A stretch of 30,515 nt of DNA from CAZAPG01 sp964486935 (lineage in GTDB: Bacteria > Chloroflexota > Anaerolineae > 4572-78 > J111), in assembly GCA_964486935.1 (NCBI GenBank), contig CAZAPG010000064.1:1-30515 (forward strand), in the 5' to 3' direction. Shown here one piece after another: positions 7,465 to 16,073 of the stretch. The notes beneath the pieces were generated by a model. The model was not told the DNA's origin. It saw nothing but the letters and a program-made list of their open reading frames with translations, and did no database searches. The position numbers and the translations under genes are program-made. Within the stretch, counting starts at the first letter, position 1. Each line of letters begins with the position of its first letter.

Positions 7465-9945
7465 TTAAACCACTTCAGGCATTGGAGGAACGGCTTCCTG
7501 GGCAGATTCGATGATGTTGAACACAATCTCGCCGTCTTTGGCATCGGCTTGAATTTTATCGCCCAGGTTATAAATACCCGCCAAAATACCCTCAGACAAT
7601 GCGTCTTCAATTCTATGCTGAATAACGCGGCGCAGCGGCCTGGCTCCAAAATCGGGGTCGTATCCTTCTTCGGCCAGCACTTCTTTGGCGGCGTCGGTGA
7701 TAGTCAGGGTAATCTCGTGCTCTTTTAATCGCTCTTCGACATGCTTCATCAACAAAGCCACAATTTGGCCAATCTCTTTGCGAGAGAGGGCGCGGAAGAT
7801 GATGATGCCGTCGAGGCGGTTACGGAATTCCGGGCGGAAGGTGCGTTCCATCTCGTCCATAACCTTTTTGCGCATTTTTTGGTAGGCGCTTTCTTCTGTT
7901 TCGTCCTCGCCTTTTTTAACGGCAAAACCCAGGCTACTTTCGCGCTTGATTAAATCGGCCCCTACGTTAGAGGTGAGAATCAGGATGGTGTTGCGAAAAT
8001 CTACGCGCTTGCCTTTGGCGTCGCTCAGGTGCCCATCTTCCATAATTTGCAACAAGGTGTTGAAAGCTTCGGGGTGGGCTTTTTCAATCTCGTCAAACAG
8101 AATGACGCTGTAGGGGCGGCGCCGCACGGCTTCGGTGAGTTGGCCGCCTTCTTCAAAGCCAACATATCCGGGCGGCGAGCCAACCAGCCGGGCCACGTTG
8201 TGGCGTTCCATAAATTCGCTCATATCCAGCTTAATGAGCGCCTCTTCGCTGCCAAACAGAAATTCGGCCAGGGTTTTAGCCAGTTCTGTTTTACCAACGC
8301 CGGTTGGCCCTAAAAAGATAAAGGTGCCAATGGGGCGTTTGGGGTCTTTCAGGCCGGCGCGGGCGCGTCGCACCGCTTTAGAGATAGCGTCAATGGCTTC
8401 GTTTTGGCCGATTACCCGCTCGTGCAGTGCGACTTCCATTTGGAGCAGGCGCTCTTTTTCTTCGGTAGCCAGGCGACGCACCGGGATGCCGGTCCACATG
8501 GAAACAACCTCGGCAATGTCTTCTTCGGTTACGCTGGGCATTTCTGTAACATTTTCAAAATCTAAGTCGATATCATCCAGCGCGCCTTCAAAATCTGCTT
8601 CGGCTGAAGATTGGGTTACGGCCTCGAGCCGTTTTGAGAAGGCGGATGCCTCGTCTACTTCATCAGAGTCGGGCAATCGGGCTGCCAGTTGTTCTTGCTC
8701 GGCGGCAAAGGGTATTTTGTAAAGGCGAACTCTGGCGGCGGCTTCATCTATCAGGTCAATGGCCTTATCGGGCATAAATCTATCGGTTACGTAGCGGGCG
8801 GCCAGATTGGCGGCGGCCACCAGGGCCTCGTCGGTAATTTCCAGGTTGTGGTGAGCTTCGTAGCGGCTGCGGATACCCTTGAGAATTTCAATGGTTTCAT
8901 CAATGGACGGCTCGTCAACCATAACCGATTGGAAGCGGCGCTCCAGCGCGGCGTCGCCTTCAATATTTTTGCGGTACTCATCCAGCGTAGTCGCGCCAAT
9001 ACATTGCAACTCTCCGCGAGCCAGCGCCGGTTTTAAAATGTTGGCTGCATCAACGGAGCTGCCCGCCGAACCGGCGCCAACCAGCATATGCAACTCGTCA
9101 ATAAAAAGAATGGCGCCAGATTCTTTGATTTCTTCAATCACCCGTTTAAGGCGTTCTTCAAACTGGCCCCGGTACATAGTGCCGGCCACCAAAGAGCCAA
9201 CATCCAGCATAACTACCCGTTTGCCCAGCAGGGTATCGGGGGCTTCGCGGTTGACAATGCGCTGGGCCAGCCCTTCAACGATGGCGGTTTTACCCACGCC
9301 GGGTTCGCCAATGAGGGCCGGGTTGTTTTTGGTGCGCCGCGATAAAATCTGGATAACGCGCTCAATTTCTGTTTGACGCCCAACTACCGGGTCCAGTTTG
9401 CCCTGTTCGGCCAGGGCGGTTAAATCGGTGCCTAGCTGGTCAACCAGAGGCGTGCCTTTGCCGGATGACTCCCTGGTAGCGGGGCCGGATGATTGCGAAG
9501 AGCTTTCCATCATTACCCGCGCTGTTTGGGAGCGAACCTTGTCTAGCCCAACGCCAAGGCCCCGCAAAACGTCTACGGCAACGCCCTCGCCGGCTCTTAC
9601 CAAACCCAGCAGCAGGTGTTCGGTGCCAATGTAGTGATGCCCCAGGCGGCGGGCTTCGTCCACGGCCAGCTCGATGACTCGTTTGGTTCTGGGAGTCAGG
9701 CTCAATTTACCATACATGGCTCGTTGGCCTCGCCCAACGGTGCGCTCTACTCGCTCTCTTACTTGCTTGGGGTCTACCCCCAGGTCGCGCAGAACTCTAA
9801 CAGCCACGCCATTTTCTTCTCTGACCAACCCAAGTAAAAGATGCTCAGTGCCAATATAGTTGTGGTTTAGGCGCTGCGCTTCTTCCTGGGCCAGGGTTAG
9901 TACCCTGCGAGCACGCTTGGTAAATCGATCAAATTTGTCACTCAT
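7465..9945 (-). CDS. clpC: ATP-dependent Clp protease ATP-binding subunit ClpC
   Basis: This 826-residue Hsp100 AAA+ unfoldase feeds substrates to ClpP in the cytoplasm. Two Clp_N repeats span residues 3-140 (IGTEHLLLGLV occurs twice). The first AAA domain has Walker A GEPGVGKT at 213-220 and Walker B ILFIDELH near 279-286; the second has GPTGVGKT at about 546-553. An LGF tripeptide in the C-terminal AAA domain (SSLGFAVKKG) fits the ClpP-docking loop. The region between the AAA modules (about 410-470) is acidic and lacks the Lys/Arg-rich coiled coil with UVR-like motif usual in ClpC, so adaptor or head-to-head regulation may differ. It lies 87 bases downstream of rpsA on the same strand, and the upstream spacer has no convincing promoter. 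No clpP is present in the window. Confidence 0.95.
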   Translation of the reverse strand: MSDKFDRFTKRARRVLTLAQEEAQRLNHNYIGTEHLLLGLVREENGVAVRVLRDLGVDPKQVRERVERTVGRGQRAMYGKLSLTPRTKRVIELAVDEARRLGHHYIGTEHLLLGLVRAGEGVAVDVLRGLGVGLDKVRSQTARVMMESSSQSSGPATRESSGKGTPLVDQLGTDLTALAEQGKLDPVVGRQTEIERVIQILSRRTKNNPALIGEPGVGKTAIVEGLAQRIVNREAPDTLLGKRVVMLDVGSLVAGTMYRGQFEERLKRVIEEIKESGAILFIDELHMLVGAGSAGSSVDAANILKPALARGELQCIGATTLDEYRKNIEGDAALERRFQSVMVDEPSIDETIEILKGIRSRYEAHHNLEITDEALVAAANLAARYVTDRFMPDKAIDLIDEAAARVRLYKIPFAAEQEQLAARLPDSDEVDEASAFSKRLEAVTQSSAEADFEGALDDIDLDFENVTEMPSVTEEDIAEVVSMWTGIPVRRLATEEKERLLQMEVALHERVIGQNEAIDAISKAVRRARAGLKDPKRPIGTFIFLGPTGVGKTELAKTLAEFLFGSEEALIKLDMSEFMERHNVARLVGSPPGYVGFEEGGQLTEAVRRRPYSVILFDEIEKAHPEAFNTLLQIMEDGHLSDAKGKRVDFRNTILILTSNVGADLIKRESSLGFAVKKGEDETEESAYQKMRKKVMDEMERTFRPEFRNRLDGIIIFRALSRKEIGQIVALLMKHVEERLKEHEITLTITDAAKEVLAEEGYDPDFGARPLRRVIQHRIEDALSEGILAGIYNLGDKIQADAKDGEIVFNIIESAQEAVPPMPEVV

Positions 9946-10032
9946 TTATAAATCCTTACCGGGTTAAAGGCTGCAAATCTTAATAAAAGCTGTTTAAATG
10001 TAGAGATAAAGGTTTATTGGTTGATGTTGATG

Positions 10033-11223
10033 TTATTCTTCAGACCCTTCTTCAGCGGAGCCGGGGGTATCTTCTTCATCAGCGTCAGCCTGATACTCGG
10101 CCCAATTTTCCAGGTCTTCTACCTGCTTCAGGCTTAACCCCATCCGTTTGCGTTCCGGGTCAATATGAATAATACGCACCTTCACGTCTTGTTCTTCGGC
10201 TAAAACTTCGCGGGGGTGCGTAATATTTTTATCACTAATTTCTGAGATGTGGATTAAACCTTCGATGCGGTTATCAATGCGGGCAAATGCGCCAAAGTTG
10301 GTTAATTTGGTAATGGTGGCATCTACAATCTGGTCGATGTGATAATATTCAAACACCTGGCTCCAGGGTTCGGGTTGCAGGCGTTTCAGGCTCAGGGCAA
10401 CGCGCTGCTGGTCGTGCTCGATGTTGAGAATATATACGTCAACTTTGTCGCCTACCTGTAAAATTTCGCTGGGGTGTGAAACGTGGGTCCAGGCCAATTC
10501 AGAGAGGTGAATCAAACCATCGATGCCGCCAATATCTACAAAGGCGCCAAAGTCGGCCAGGCTGGTTACGGTTCCCTGGCGAACATCGCCTTCGGCAAGC
10601 TGGTCTAGTAATTTGGCTTTTTCTTTAGCCTGTTCTTTGCGAAGTTCATCGGCAGCCGCGCGCTCCGATAAAATCAGACGATTGCGGTTGCGGTCCACTT
10701 CGATAATTTTGAGCCTGAGCATTTTGCCGGTAAGCTGGTCCCACCGTTCGGTTCTGCTAGAGCCGCCATACTGGGTGCTTGCCAGTTGCGAGCCTGGCAC
10801 AAAGCCGCGCACGTGACCAAAATTGACAATTAGCCCGCCTTTGTTGTTGCCAATCACCTCACACTCAATTACCTCTTTTTCCTTGTAAAGGCGTTCGGCT
10901 TTGTCCCAATCTTTTTCGGCTTTTGCCTGGCTAAGAGAGAGCAGAATATGGTCGTCGTCTTCGGTTTGGGTTTTTACTACGTAGACGGGAATTTCATCCC
11001 CAACTTTTATGGCGGCAATTTCTTCTTGGCTGAAGTTTTCCAGGTCTTTAGGCTCTATCAGACCTTCGTACTTGGCGCCAACATCGACAAAAATTTCGCC
11101 AGGCCGTTTACTGGCAACAATTCCTTTTACAATTGTTCCGGGCTGAATTTGCTGAATAGCGTCTTCCTCTTGGGCTAACAATTCAGCCATGGACATGATC
11201 TGGTCATCTTCTGAGCTGGCCAA
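10033..11223 (-). CDS. rpsA: 30S ribosomal protein S1
   Basis: This 396-residue protein has four S1/OB-fold RNA-binding domains: about 27-100, 115-190, 205-280 and 292-368, each with the FVDVG/GLIH-type core (for example GAFVDIGGIDGLIHLSEL). It binds mRNA at the 30S subunit. Four domains are typical of many non-proteobacterial S1 proteins. The tail is strongly acidic (DEEDTPGSAEEGSEE). The start is a TTG at 11223, supported by GGAG 11 bases upstream; the internal ATG at 11196 has no comparable binding site. A near-consensus promoter lies 70 bases upstream. clpC follows on the same strand. Confidence 0.93.
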   Translation of the reverse strand: MASSEDDQIMSMAELLAQEEDAIQQIQPGTIVKGIVASKRPGEIFVDVGAKYEGLIEPKDLENFSQEEIAAIKVGDEIPVYVVKTQTEDDDHILLSLSQAKAEKDWDKAERLYKEKEVIECEVIGNNKGGLIVNFGHVRGFVPGSQLASTQYGGSSRTERWDQLTGKMLRLKIIEVDRNRNRLILSERAAADELRKEQAKEKAKLLDQLAEGDVRQGTVTSLADFGAFVDIGGIDGLIHLSELAWTHVSHPSEILQVGDKVDVYILNIEHDQQRVALSLKRLQPEPWSQVFEYYHIDQIVDATITKLTNFGAFARIDNRIEGLIHISEISDKNITHPREVLAEEQDVKVRIIHIDPERKRMGLSLKQVEDLENWAEYQADADEEDTPGSAEEGSEE

Positions 11224-11292
11224 AATTACTTTCTCCAGAAATGGGTTTTTCTTCTAAGCCAGGGTTTATGTTTGGGCTTGAAGTTTGAAAAC

Positions 11293-11321
11293 ATTATACT
11301 TGGATTATAAACAAAAATCAA
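11293..11321 (-). promoter_or_regulatory. Sigma70-type promoter of rpsA
   Basis: Reading the minus strand, TTGATT (complement of 11316-11321) is followed after exactly 17 bases by TATAAT (complement of 11293-11298). The spacer also contains a second TATAAT. The rpsA start codon is 70 bases downstream, and the promoter separates rpsA-clpC from ridA. Confidence 0.8.
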
Positions 11322-11346
11322 AAAGTATCAAGAGCAGACTTTACGC

Positions 11347-11736
11347 TTAGGGTAGCAAGGCCACTGCTTCAATTTCTACTTTGGCGCCCAGCGGTAAAGC
11401 GGCAACCTGTACCGTACTGCGAGCCGGCGGCTGGTTAGAAAAAAAGCTGCCATAAACCTGATTAATGGCGGCAAACTCGCCCAGGTCGGTGACAAAGATG
11501 GTGGTTTTAATCACGTTAGCCAGGCCGGTTCCGGCTGCTTCCAGTACGCTGGCCAGGTTTTGCATCACCTGGCGGGTTTGGGCTTCGGTGCCGCCCTCAA
11601 CTATTTTGCCCGTTTCCGGCGATAGCCCAATTTGCCCCGCCGTAAAAACAAAATTATCCACTCGCACCGCCTGCGAGTAAGGCCCCACCGCCGCCGGTGC
11701 ATTGGATGTCGAGATAATCTGGCGTTCGAGTGTCAT
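11347..11736 (-). CDS. ridA: RidA family enamine/imine deaminase
   Basis: This 129-residue protein of the YjgF/YER057c/UK114 family hydrolyses reactive 2-aminoacrylate and related enamines to keto-acids plus ammonia as a trimer. The family signature is clear: VGPYSQAV near the N-terminus, FTAGQIGL, the conserved Arg in PARSTVQVAALPLGAKVEIEAVAL, and the closing Glu. The length is normal. GGGAGA lies 6 bases before the ATG. It is upstream of rpsA, which has its own promoter. A 151-bp inverted-repeat element lies just upstream. Confidence 0.95.
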   Translation of the reverse strand: MTLERQIISTSNAPAAVGPYSQAVRVDNFVFTAGQIGLSPETGKIVEGGTEAQTRQVMQNLASVLEAAGTGLANVIKTTIFVTDLGEFAAINQVYGSFFSNQPPARSTVQVAALPLGAKVEIEAVALLP

Positions 11737-11767
11737 AATTTCTCCCTAAATATTAGATATTAATTGT

Positions 11768-11918
11768 GGGGTGGTTCATAAAGCGCGAGATTTAACTTTA
11801 CACTTTTGACGAAGGACGAACGACGAAAGACGAATTTTTTACCAACACCCCTTCGTCCATCGTCCGTCGTCATTTGTCCGAACAAGATGAAAGTGTCAAC
11901 TAATTTGTGAACCATCCC
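11768..11918. repeat. 151-bp palindromic MITE-like element with GACGA repeats
   Basis: The ends GGGGTGGTTCATAAA (11768-11782) and TTTGTGAACCATCCC (11904-11918) are inverted copies matching at 13 of 15 positions. Inside, a run of GACGAAGGACGA-type units (11809-11833) faces the complementary TCGTCC-type units (11853-11879), and ACACTTTTGAC faces GTGTCAA. The whole can fold into one long stem. No ORF is present. It fills most of the 337-base spacer between ridA and guaB. Confidence 0.75.
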
Positions 11919-11920
11919 TT

Positions 11921-11952
11921 AATCGTAAATCCAAAATCCAAAATCGTAAATC
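11921..11952. repeat. AATCGTAAAT direct repeat pair
   Basis: AATCGTAAAT occurs at 11921-11930 and again at 11942-11951, separated by CCAAAATCCAA. A third copy lies at 27862-27871 just upstream of the FAD-oxidase gene. This looks like low-complexity dispersed intergenic sequence; function unknown. Confidence 0.5.
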
Positions 11953-12001
11953 TTACTCCTGCATTGTAACATGCAGTCGGTAATTGAGCCAACCACCCCG
12001 A

Positions 12002-12030
12002 TTGCGGGATAAATTAAGGTGGAGTAAAAT
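12002..12030 (+). promoter_or_regulatory. Sigma70-type promoter of guaB
   Basis: TTGCGG (12002-12007) and TAAAAT (12025-12030) are spaced by exactly 17 bases, 44 bases before the guaB start. A CTGCAT/ATGCAG inverted repeat at 11959-11976 lies just upstream and might be a regulator site. Confidence 0.6.
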
Positions 12031-12073
12031 AGAAGCCCGCTGTATTGACCCAACATAACGAAAGAGCAGAGCG

Positions 12074-13534
12074 ATGAAAATTCGTCCCACCAAAGGCTTA
12101 ACCTTTGATGATGTTTTACTGGTCCCTAAACGGTCGCCGCTGGCCTCCCGGCAAGATGCGGACACCTCAACCTGTTTAACCCCCGATATTCGTTTGCGTA
12201 TTCCCATTGTGAGCGCCAATATGGACACCGTCACCGAATCGGCTATGGCTATTGCCATGGCCCGGGCCGGAGGTATTGGCATAATCCACCGCTTTATGAG
12301 CACCGAAGCTCAGGCGCGCCAGGTGCGGCGGGTTAAGCGGGCCGAGGGCTTTATGGTTGAGCAGCCTCGTTCAATTGCCCAAACTGCCTCCATTGCCGAA
12401 GCGCGCCGGCTGATGCAACTGCACGAGGTGGGCGGATTGGTAGTGACCAATGGCGGCGAGGAGTTGATTGGACTGGTTACGCAGCGCGATATTTTGCTGG
12501 CCCCCAACGACACCGACTCGGTTGGTTCGGTGATGACCCGCCCCGACCGGATTATCAGCGTCTCGCCGCAGGTTTCGCCCGATAAAGCGCGGGAGCTGCT
12601 GCATAAACACCGTTTGGAAAAGCTGCCGGTCATCGACGAGGCCGGGCGGCTGGTGGGGTTGATTACGGCTCAGGATATTGTCAAGCATGAACGCTACCCC
12701 GGCGCCACCAAAGATAGCAAGGGCCGGCTGCGGGTGGGCGCGGCTATCGGCGTTAAACCCAAAGATATTGAGCGGGCCGGCGCGTTGCTGGAAGCCGGGG
12801 CCGACCTGCTGGTGCTGGATATTGCCCACGGCCACGCCGACCACTGCATCAACATGGTTAAAAATTTGCGCCAAAACTTTCCCCAAGCCCAAATTGTGGC
12901 CGGCAACGTAGCCTCCAAAGAAGGGGCGCGAGACCTGGCCGAGGCCGGCGCCGACGCCATAAAAGTTGGCGTGGGGCCGGGGTCAATTTGCACCACCCGA
13001 ATTGTGACCGGCTTTGGCGTGCCCCAACTCACGGCTATCATGGATAGCGTAGAGGGCATTGCCCAGAGCGGGCGCAACCTCCCTGTTATTGCCGACGGCG
13101 GCATCAAAACTTCTGGCGACATGGTGAAGGCGCTGGCCGCCGGCGCGGCTACCGTGATGGTTGGCAGCCTATTTGCCGGCTGCGAAGAAGCGCCGGGGGC
13201 TACAGTAATTCGCAACGGGCAAAAATTTAAAGTGGTGCGCGGCATGGCCTCGCTGGGGGCGGCCATGGGCCGTAAAGCCGTAGAGGAGGGGGGCGATGAA
13301 AGCGCCGAAAGCCAGCAAGATTGGGACAAGGTAGTGCCCGAAGGCGTTGAAGCCGTTGTACCCTATCGCGGCCAGGTAGATGAACTGCTCTACCAACTGG
13401 TAGGCGGGCTGAAATCTGGCATGAGCTACGGCGGGGCCAACACCATTGCAGAGCTGCAAGCCAACGCCGAGTTTATAGAAATAACTCCGGCCGGCATCCG
13501 CGAGAGCTACTCGCACGATGTTGACAGATTGTAA
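12074..13534 (+). CDS. guaB: Inosine-5-prime-monophosphate dehydrogenase
   Basis: This 486-residue enzyme oxidises IMP to XMP with NAD, the committed step of GMP synthesis. The TIM barrel begins with GLTFDDVLLVP and SANMDTVTES; a CBS domain pair is inserted at about 95-205; the catalytic loop GPGSICTTRIVTG places the active Cys at residue 306. The IMP phosphate site (DGGIKTSGDMVKALAAGA) and the flap region YRGQV are present. The length is standard. The ribosome binding site is weak (AAAGAG). It is transcribed alone on the plus strand from a good promoter and ends 16 bases from the convergent dehydrogenase gene, without a clear terminator between them. Confidence 0.97.
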   Translation: MKIRPTKGLTFDDVLLVPKRSPLASRQDADTSTCLTPDIRLRIPIVSANMDTVTESAMAIAMARAGGIGIIHRFMSTEAQARQVRRVKRAEGFMVEQPRSIAQTASIAEARRLMQLHEVGGLVVTNGGEELIGLVTQRDILLAPNDTDSVGSVMTRPDRIISVSPQVSPDKARELLHKHRLEKLPVIDEAGRLVGLITAQDIVKHERYPGATKDSKGRLRVGAAIGVKPKDIERAGALLEAGADLLVLDIAHGHADHCINMVKNLRQNFPQAQIVAGNVASKEGARDLAEAGADAIKVGVGPGSICTTRIVTGFGVPQLTAIMDSVEGIAQSGRNLPVIADGGIKTSGDMVKALAAGAATVMVGSLFAGCEEAPGATVIRNGQKFKVVRGMASLGAAMGRKAVEEGGDESAESQQDWDKVVPEGVEAVVPYRGQVDELLYQLVGGLKSGMSYGGANTIAELQANAEFIEITPAGIRESYSHDVDRL

Positions 13535-13550
13535 TTTGGCGTTTGCAAGC

Positions 13551-14633
13551 CTAATCTCCTGCGCCTAGTGCCTGCCATACTTCCAGCTTGGCCTGGACAC
13601 GTTTGATAACCTCGTTGGTAAATTCGGTGGTGGTGCTGGTGCCGCCCAAATCGGTGGTGCGGTTGCCCTCGTAAATGGCCTCAAACACCGACTCATAAAT
13701 GGCGCGGGCCACGTTGTTGGCTTGCGATGATTTCATATAACGCAGCAGGGCTGCGCCGGCCAAAATCATAGCGGTTGGGTTGGCCAGATTTTTGCCTTGC
13801 AGGGCCGGCGCCGTGCCGTGGGGCGCTTCGGCCATAACCACTTTTGGTTGCCATTCCTCGTCAAAAGAAATCAGCAAAGATTCCGCTCCGGCAATAGAAC
13901 CAAACATTTGCAACACAAAATCGCTCAGGCAGTCGCCATCGCGGTTAAGCGAGGGGATAACCATCCCATCGCCGGCGTTGGTTAGCAGCAAGGCGTAGGT
14001 CGCGTCGATGAGTTGCGGCTCGTAGCGCACGTTAGGGTGACGTTGGGCGGCGGCGTCCATTTCCTCTTTGAGCATGCCCTCGTAAATGGGGCTAACCGTA
14101 AATTTGGGACCGCCAAACACCTTCACATTCATCTTTTCGGCATGTCTAAAGGCAAACTCGGCCACGGCCCGGCAATGCCGGCGGGTAATTTTTTCGGTGC
14201 GATAGGCCACTTCATCCAACCCCTCGCCTTGGCGGTGCTCTTTGGCCCCGTAAGCATCGCCCACAGCCATCCGCACCACCGAGATAGGCGCATAGGCCCC
14301 CGCCGAAGGGCGCACGCCGGGGATGCGCCGGCCTGTACGCACAATTACCGTGCCATCAACCGCATCGCGTAAAATGGCGTTGGGGCTGCCCACATCGCCG
14401 GCCTTTTCCGGGGTGATGGTGGCGGCCTTTAAGCCCAGCCCCGCAATTTTCATAGCTTCTGCGGCCTCCAGCACAATCTGGTTTTTGGTTTTGCGCCGGT
14501 TCTCCAAACCGAGGTCAAATCTAACAAAGTTACATTCCAGGCCGGTTACGGCCGGGTCTAACACGCGCAGCGTTTCTTCCAGTAGCTCCTGGCCGGTTTG
14601 GTCGCCTTCTAAAATAACAATGGTGGATGCCAT
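13551..14633 (-). CDS. Isocitrate/isopropylmalate dehydrogenase family protein
   Basis: This 360-residue NAD(P)-dependent beta-decarboxylating dehydrogenase acts on 2-hydroxy acids such as isocitrate, isopropylmalate or homoisocitrate. Family features are GDQTGQELLEE at the N-terminus, the substrate-loop Arg residues in VRTGRRIPGVRP, Lys in the GGPKFTVSPIYEGML strand, the metal-binding Asp in LNRDGDCLSD and the nucleotide-binding EAPHGTAPALQGKNLANP. The N-terminal segment and substrate loop differ from classical Icd and LeuB, so the substrate is not assigned; TCA-cycle isocitrate is the simplest guess. GGAGGAG lies 5 bases upstream of the ATG. It is a single-gene unit, separated from the LysW-like operon by a terminator. 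Confidence 0.9.
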   Translation of the reverse strand: MASTIVILEGDQTGQELLEETLRVLDPAVTGLECNFVRFDLGLENRRKTKNQIVLEAAEAMKIAGLGLKAATITPEKAGDVGSPNAILRDAVDGTVIVRTGRRIPGVRPSAGAYAPISVVRMAVGDAYGAKEHRQGEGLDEVAYRTEKITRRHCRAVAEFAFRHAEKMNVKVFGGPKFTVSPIYEGMLKEEMDAAAQRHPNVRYEPQLIDATYALLLTNAGDGMVIPSLNRDGDCLSDFVLQMFGSIAGAESLLISFDEEWQPKVVMAEAPHGTAPALQGKNLANPTAMILAGAALLRYMKSSQANNVARAIYESVFEAIYEGNRTTDLGGTSTTTEFTNEVIKRVQAKLEVWQALGAGD

Positions 14634-14663
14634 AACCGCTCCTCCTCAACTTATTTTGCTCTA

Positions 14664-14693
14664 AGTGTACTGTCAAAAGCAATAAATCGTCAA
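14664..14693 (-). promoter_or_regulatory. Candidate promoter of the dehydrogenase gene
   Basis: On the minus strand TTGACG (complement of 14688-14693) is followed after 18 bases by TACACT (complement of 14664-14669). An overlapping TTGACA occurs 17 bases further in. It lies between the LysW-operon terminator and the dehydrogenase start. Confidence 0.45.
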
Positions 14694-14713
14694 CAGCAAG
14701 CGTGTGGTAATTT

Positions 14714-14742
14714 AAAAAATAGACCCGGCAGGCTCCGGGTCT
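14714..14742 (-). terminator. Intrinsic terminator of the LysW-like/YitT operon
   Basis: AGACCCGG (14721-14728) and CCGGGTCT (14735-14742) form a perfect 8-bp stem with a 6-base loop. On the minus strand it is followed by a T-rich tract (complement of 14714-14719). The stop codon of the last operon gene is 35 bases upstream. Confidence 0.9.
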
Positions 14743-14777
14743 TAAATTTGTATTATATTGTAGTGAGGCGGAGATGA

Positions 14778-14996
14778 TCAGGCCCATCTGGGACGGGTAG
14801 CCGGTGGTTTTGACCCCTCATCGAACGGGTTGAATTTTGTGATAGGTCCGTCGTAAGTCCAATCGAGTTTGAGCGGGTCGGTATTGATTATCTCCAGTTT
14901 GGCTTCGCAGTAGGGGCATTTTACGTGTTGCCCTACTTTGGAGCCTCGACCCACCTCAATCTGGTGATCACAATCTAAACAGAATCCGACTGGCAT
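14778..14996 (-). CDS. Single-domain LysW-like zinc ribbon protein
   Basis: This 72-residue protein resembles LysW, the small amino-group carrier of lysine/arginine biosynthesis. Two Cys pairs (Cys6/Cys9 and Cys27/Cys30, in CLDC and CPYC) would bind one zinc; the LEIINTDPLKLDWTYDG segment matches the strand after the second knuckle of LysW. Unlike true carriers it lacks the C-terminal EDWGE and instead ends in a basic, proline-containing tail PPATRPRWA, so a carrier role is doubtful. GGAGGA lies 7-8 bases before the ATG. It is the last gene of an operon after YitT and the tandem LysW-like gene. No LysX-type ATP-grasp ligase is present. Confidence 0.8.
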   Translation of the reverse strand: MPVGFCLDCDHQIEVGRGSKVGQHVKCPYCEAKLEIINTDPLKLDWTYDGPITKFNPFDEGSKPPATRPRWA

Positions 14997-15062
14997 GATT
15001 GTCTCCTCCTGCTCAATTGAGATTACTATTATCTTATCAGTAAAATTTATTCCCGTCCAGTT

Positions 15063-16037
15063 TTAATATTTAAGCGGCATAAAACCGCTGCCCAGGGCTT
15101 GATGGGCCACCCCAATGGTTACAAACGCCTTGGGGTCTACCTGGGCCACAATTCGCTTGAGGTCGTTAACCTGGGGGCGGTAAATGGTGCAGGTTAGCAT
15201 GGCGTGGCTTTGGCCGGTATAACTGCCGGTTATTTGCCATTGGCTGACTCCCCGGCCCAACCCAACCATTAGGGCCTGCGATAGTTCATTGCCCTGGTTG
15301 GTAATAATGGTGGCCGTGCGCACGCTGCTGGGGCCTTCCAGAGTGTAGTCGGAGGCGATGCCGCCCAAAAACAGGGTTAGCAGCGCGTACAGCGCAATTT
15401 CCCAGCCAAACACCGCTCCGGCGGTAAGTACGATGACGCCGTCGGTATAAAGGTAAATTTGGCTCAGGGGGATGCCGGTTTTTTGCTGAATAATTCGGCC
15501 AATAATGCCGGTGCCGCCAATGGTGCTGCCGGCCCGGTAAACAAGCCCGCCGCCAACGCCGCCCACCAGGCCGCCATACACCGCGCTCAGTAAAACGTCG
15601 TCGGTCAGGGGAGATTTGGGCAGCCAGCCGGGCATATAGGCCAAAAACAGGTCGGTGGCTACCGAAAAGATAAACACCGCCAGCATGGTGCGGAAAACAA
15701 ATGTCCAGCGGCCCAGGTAAAAATACCCCAGAATCAACAGCGGGATATTCATAATCAAAACCATTGTGCCAATGGGCCAGCCGGTAAAATAATTAATAAT
15801 GATGCTGATACCCCCAATGCCGCCAGCGGCCAGATTATAGGGCACCTGAAACAGGCTGTAGCCCAGAGCCGCAATGATTGTGCCCACCGTTAAAATAATA
15901 AGATTTTTGGTCTGTTGTTTAATGTTTTGTAATAAAACAGCTCTATTTGATTTTTGGTTGCCGGGGGCGGTTAAACTTGGGTTATTACCTTCGGACTTTT
16001 TGCCCCAGAATTTTCCCAAAAAATGTTGTTTGTGCAT
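15063..16037 (-). CDS. YitT family integral membrane protein
   Basis: This 324-residue membrane protein starts with about 45 polar, basic residues followed by five to six hydrophobic segments between about 46 and 235 (for example LIILTVGTIIAALGYSLF, TMVLIMNIPLLILGYFYL and VLTAGAVFGWEIALYALL). A soluble C-terminal DUF2179 domain (about 240-320, TATIITNQGNEL to IGVAHQALGSGF) follows. This is the standard YitT (DUF161 plus DUF2179) layout; its transported substrate or function is unknown in general. AAGAAAGAG precedes the ATG. It lies 36 bases after the tandem LysW-like gene and 66 bases before the single LysW-like gene, all on one strand, suggesting a functional link with zinc ribbon proteins. 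Confidence 0.9.
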   Translation of the reverse strand: MHKQHFLGKFWGKKSEGNNPSLTAPGNQKSNRAVLLQNIKQQTKNLIILTVGTIIAALGYSLFQVPYNLAAGGIGGISIIINYFTGWPIGTMVLIMNIPLLILGYFYLGRWTFVFRTMLAVFIFSVATDLFLAYMPGWLPKSPLTDDVLLSAVYGGLVGGVGGGLVYRAGSTIGGTGIIGRIIQQKTGIPLSQIYLYTDGVIVLTAGAVFGWEIALYALLTLFLGGIASDYTLEGPSSVRTATIITNQGNELSQALMVGLGRGVSQWQITGSYTGQSHAMLTCTIYRPQVNDLKRIVAQVDPKAFVTIGVAHQALGSGFMPLKY

Positions 16038-16073
16038 TGCTATGTTTGCTCTTTCTTAAGGTTACAGGCTGTG

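Noticed and set aside
8135..8722. Long open frame on the plus strand opposite clpC
   Set aside because: It is an antisense shadow of a strongly conserved gene, with low-complexity Ser/Arg-rich translation and no ribosome binding site.
11809..11879. GACGA repeat run as a CRISPR array or tandem repeat
   Set aside because: Units are short, irregular and arranged as two opposed runs forming a stem. There are no spacers and no cas genes.
12694..13329. 211-residue open frame opposite guaB
   Set aside because: It is fully contained in the antisense of the conserved IMP dehydrogenase catalytic domain.
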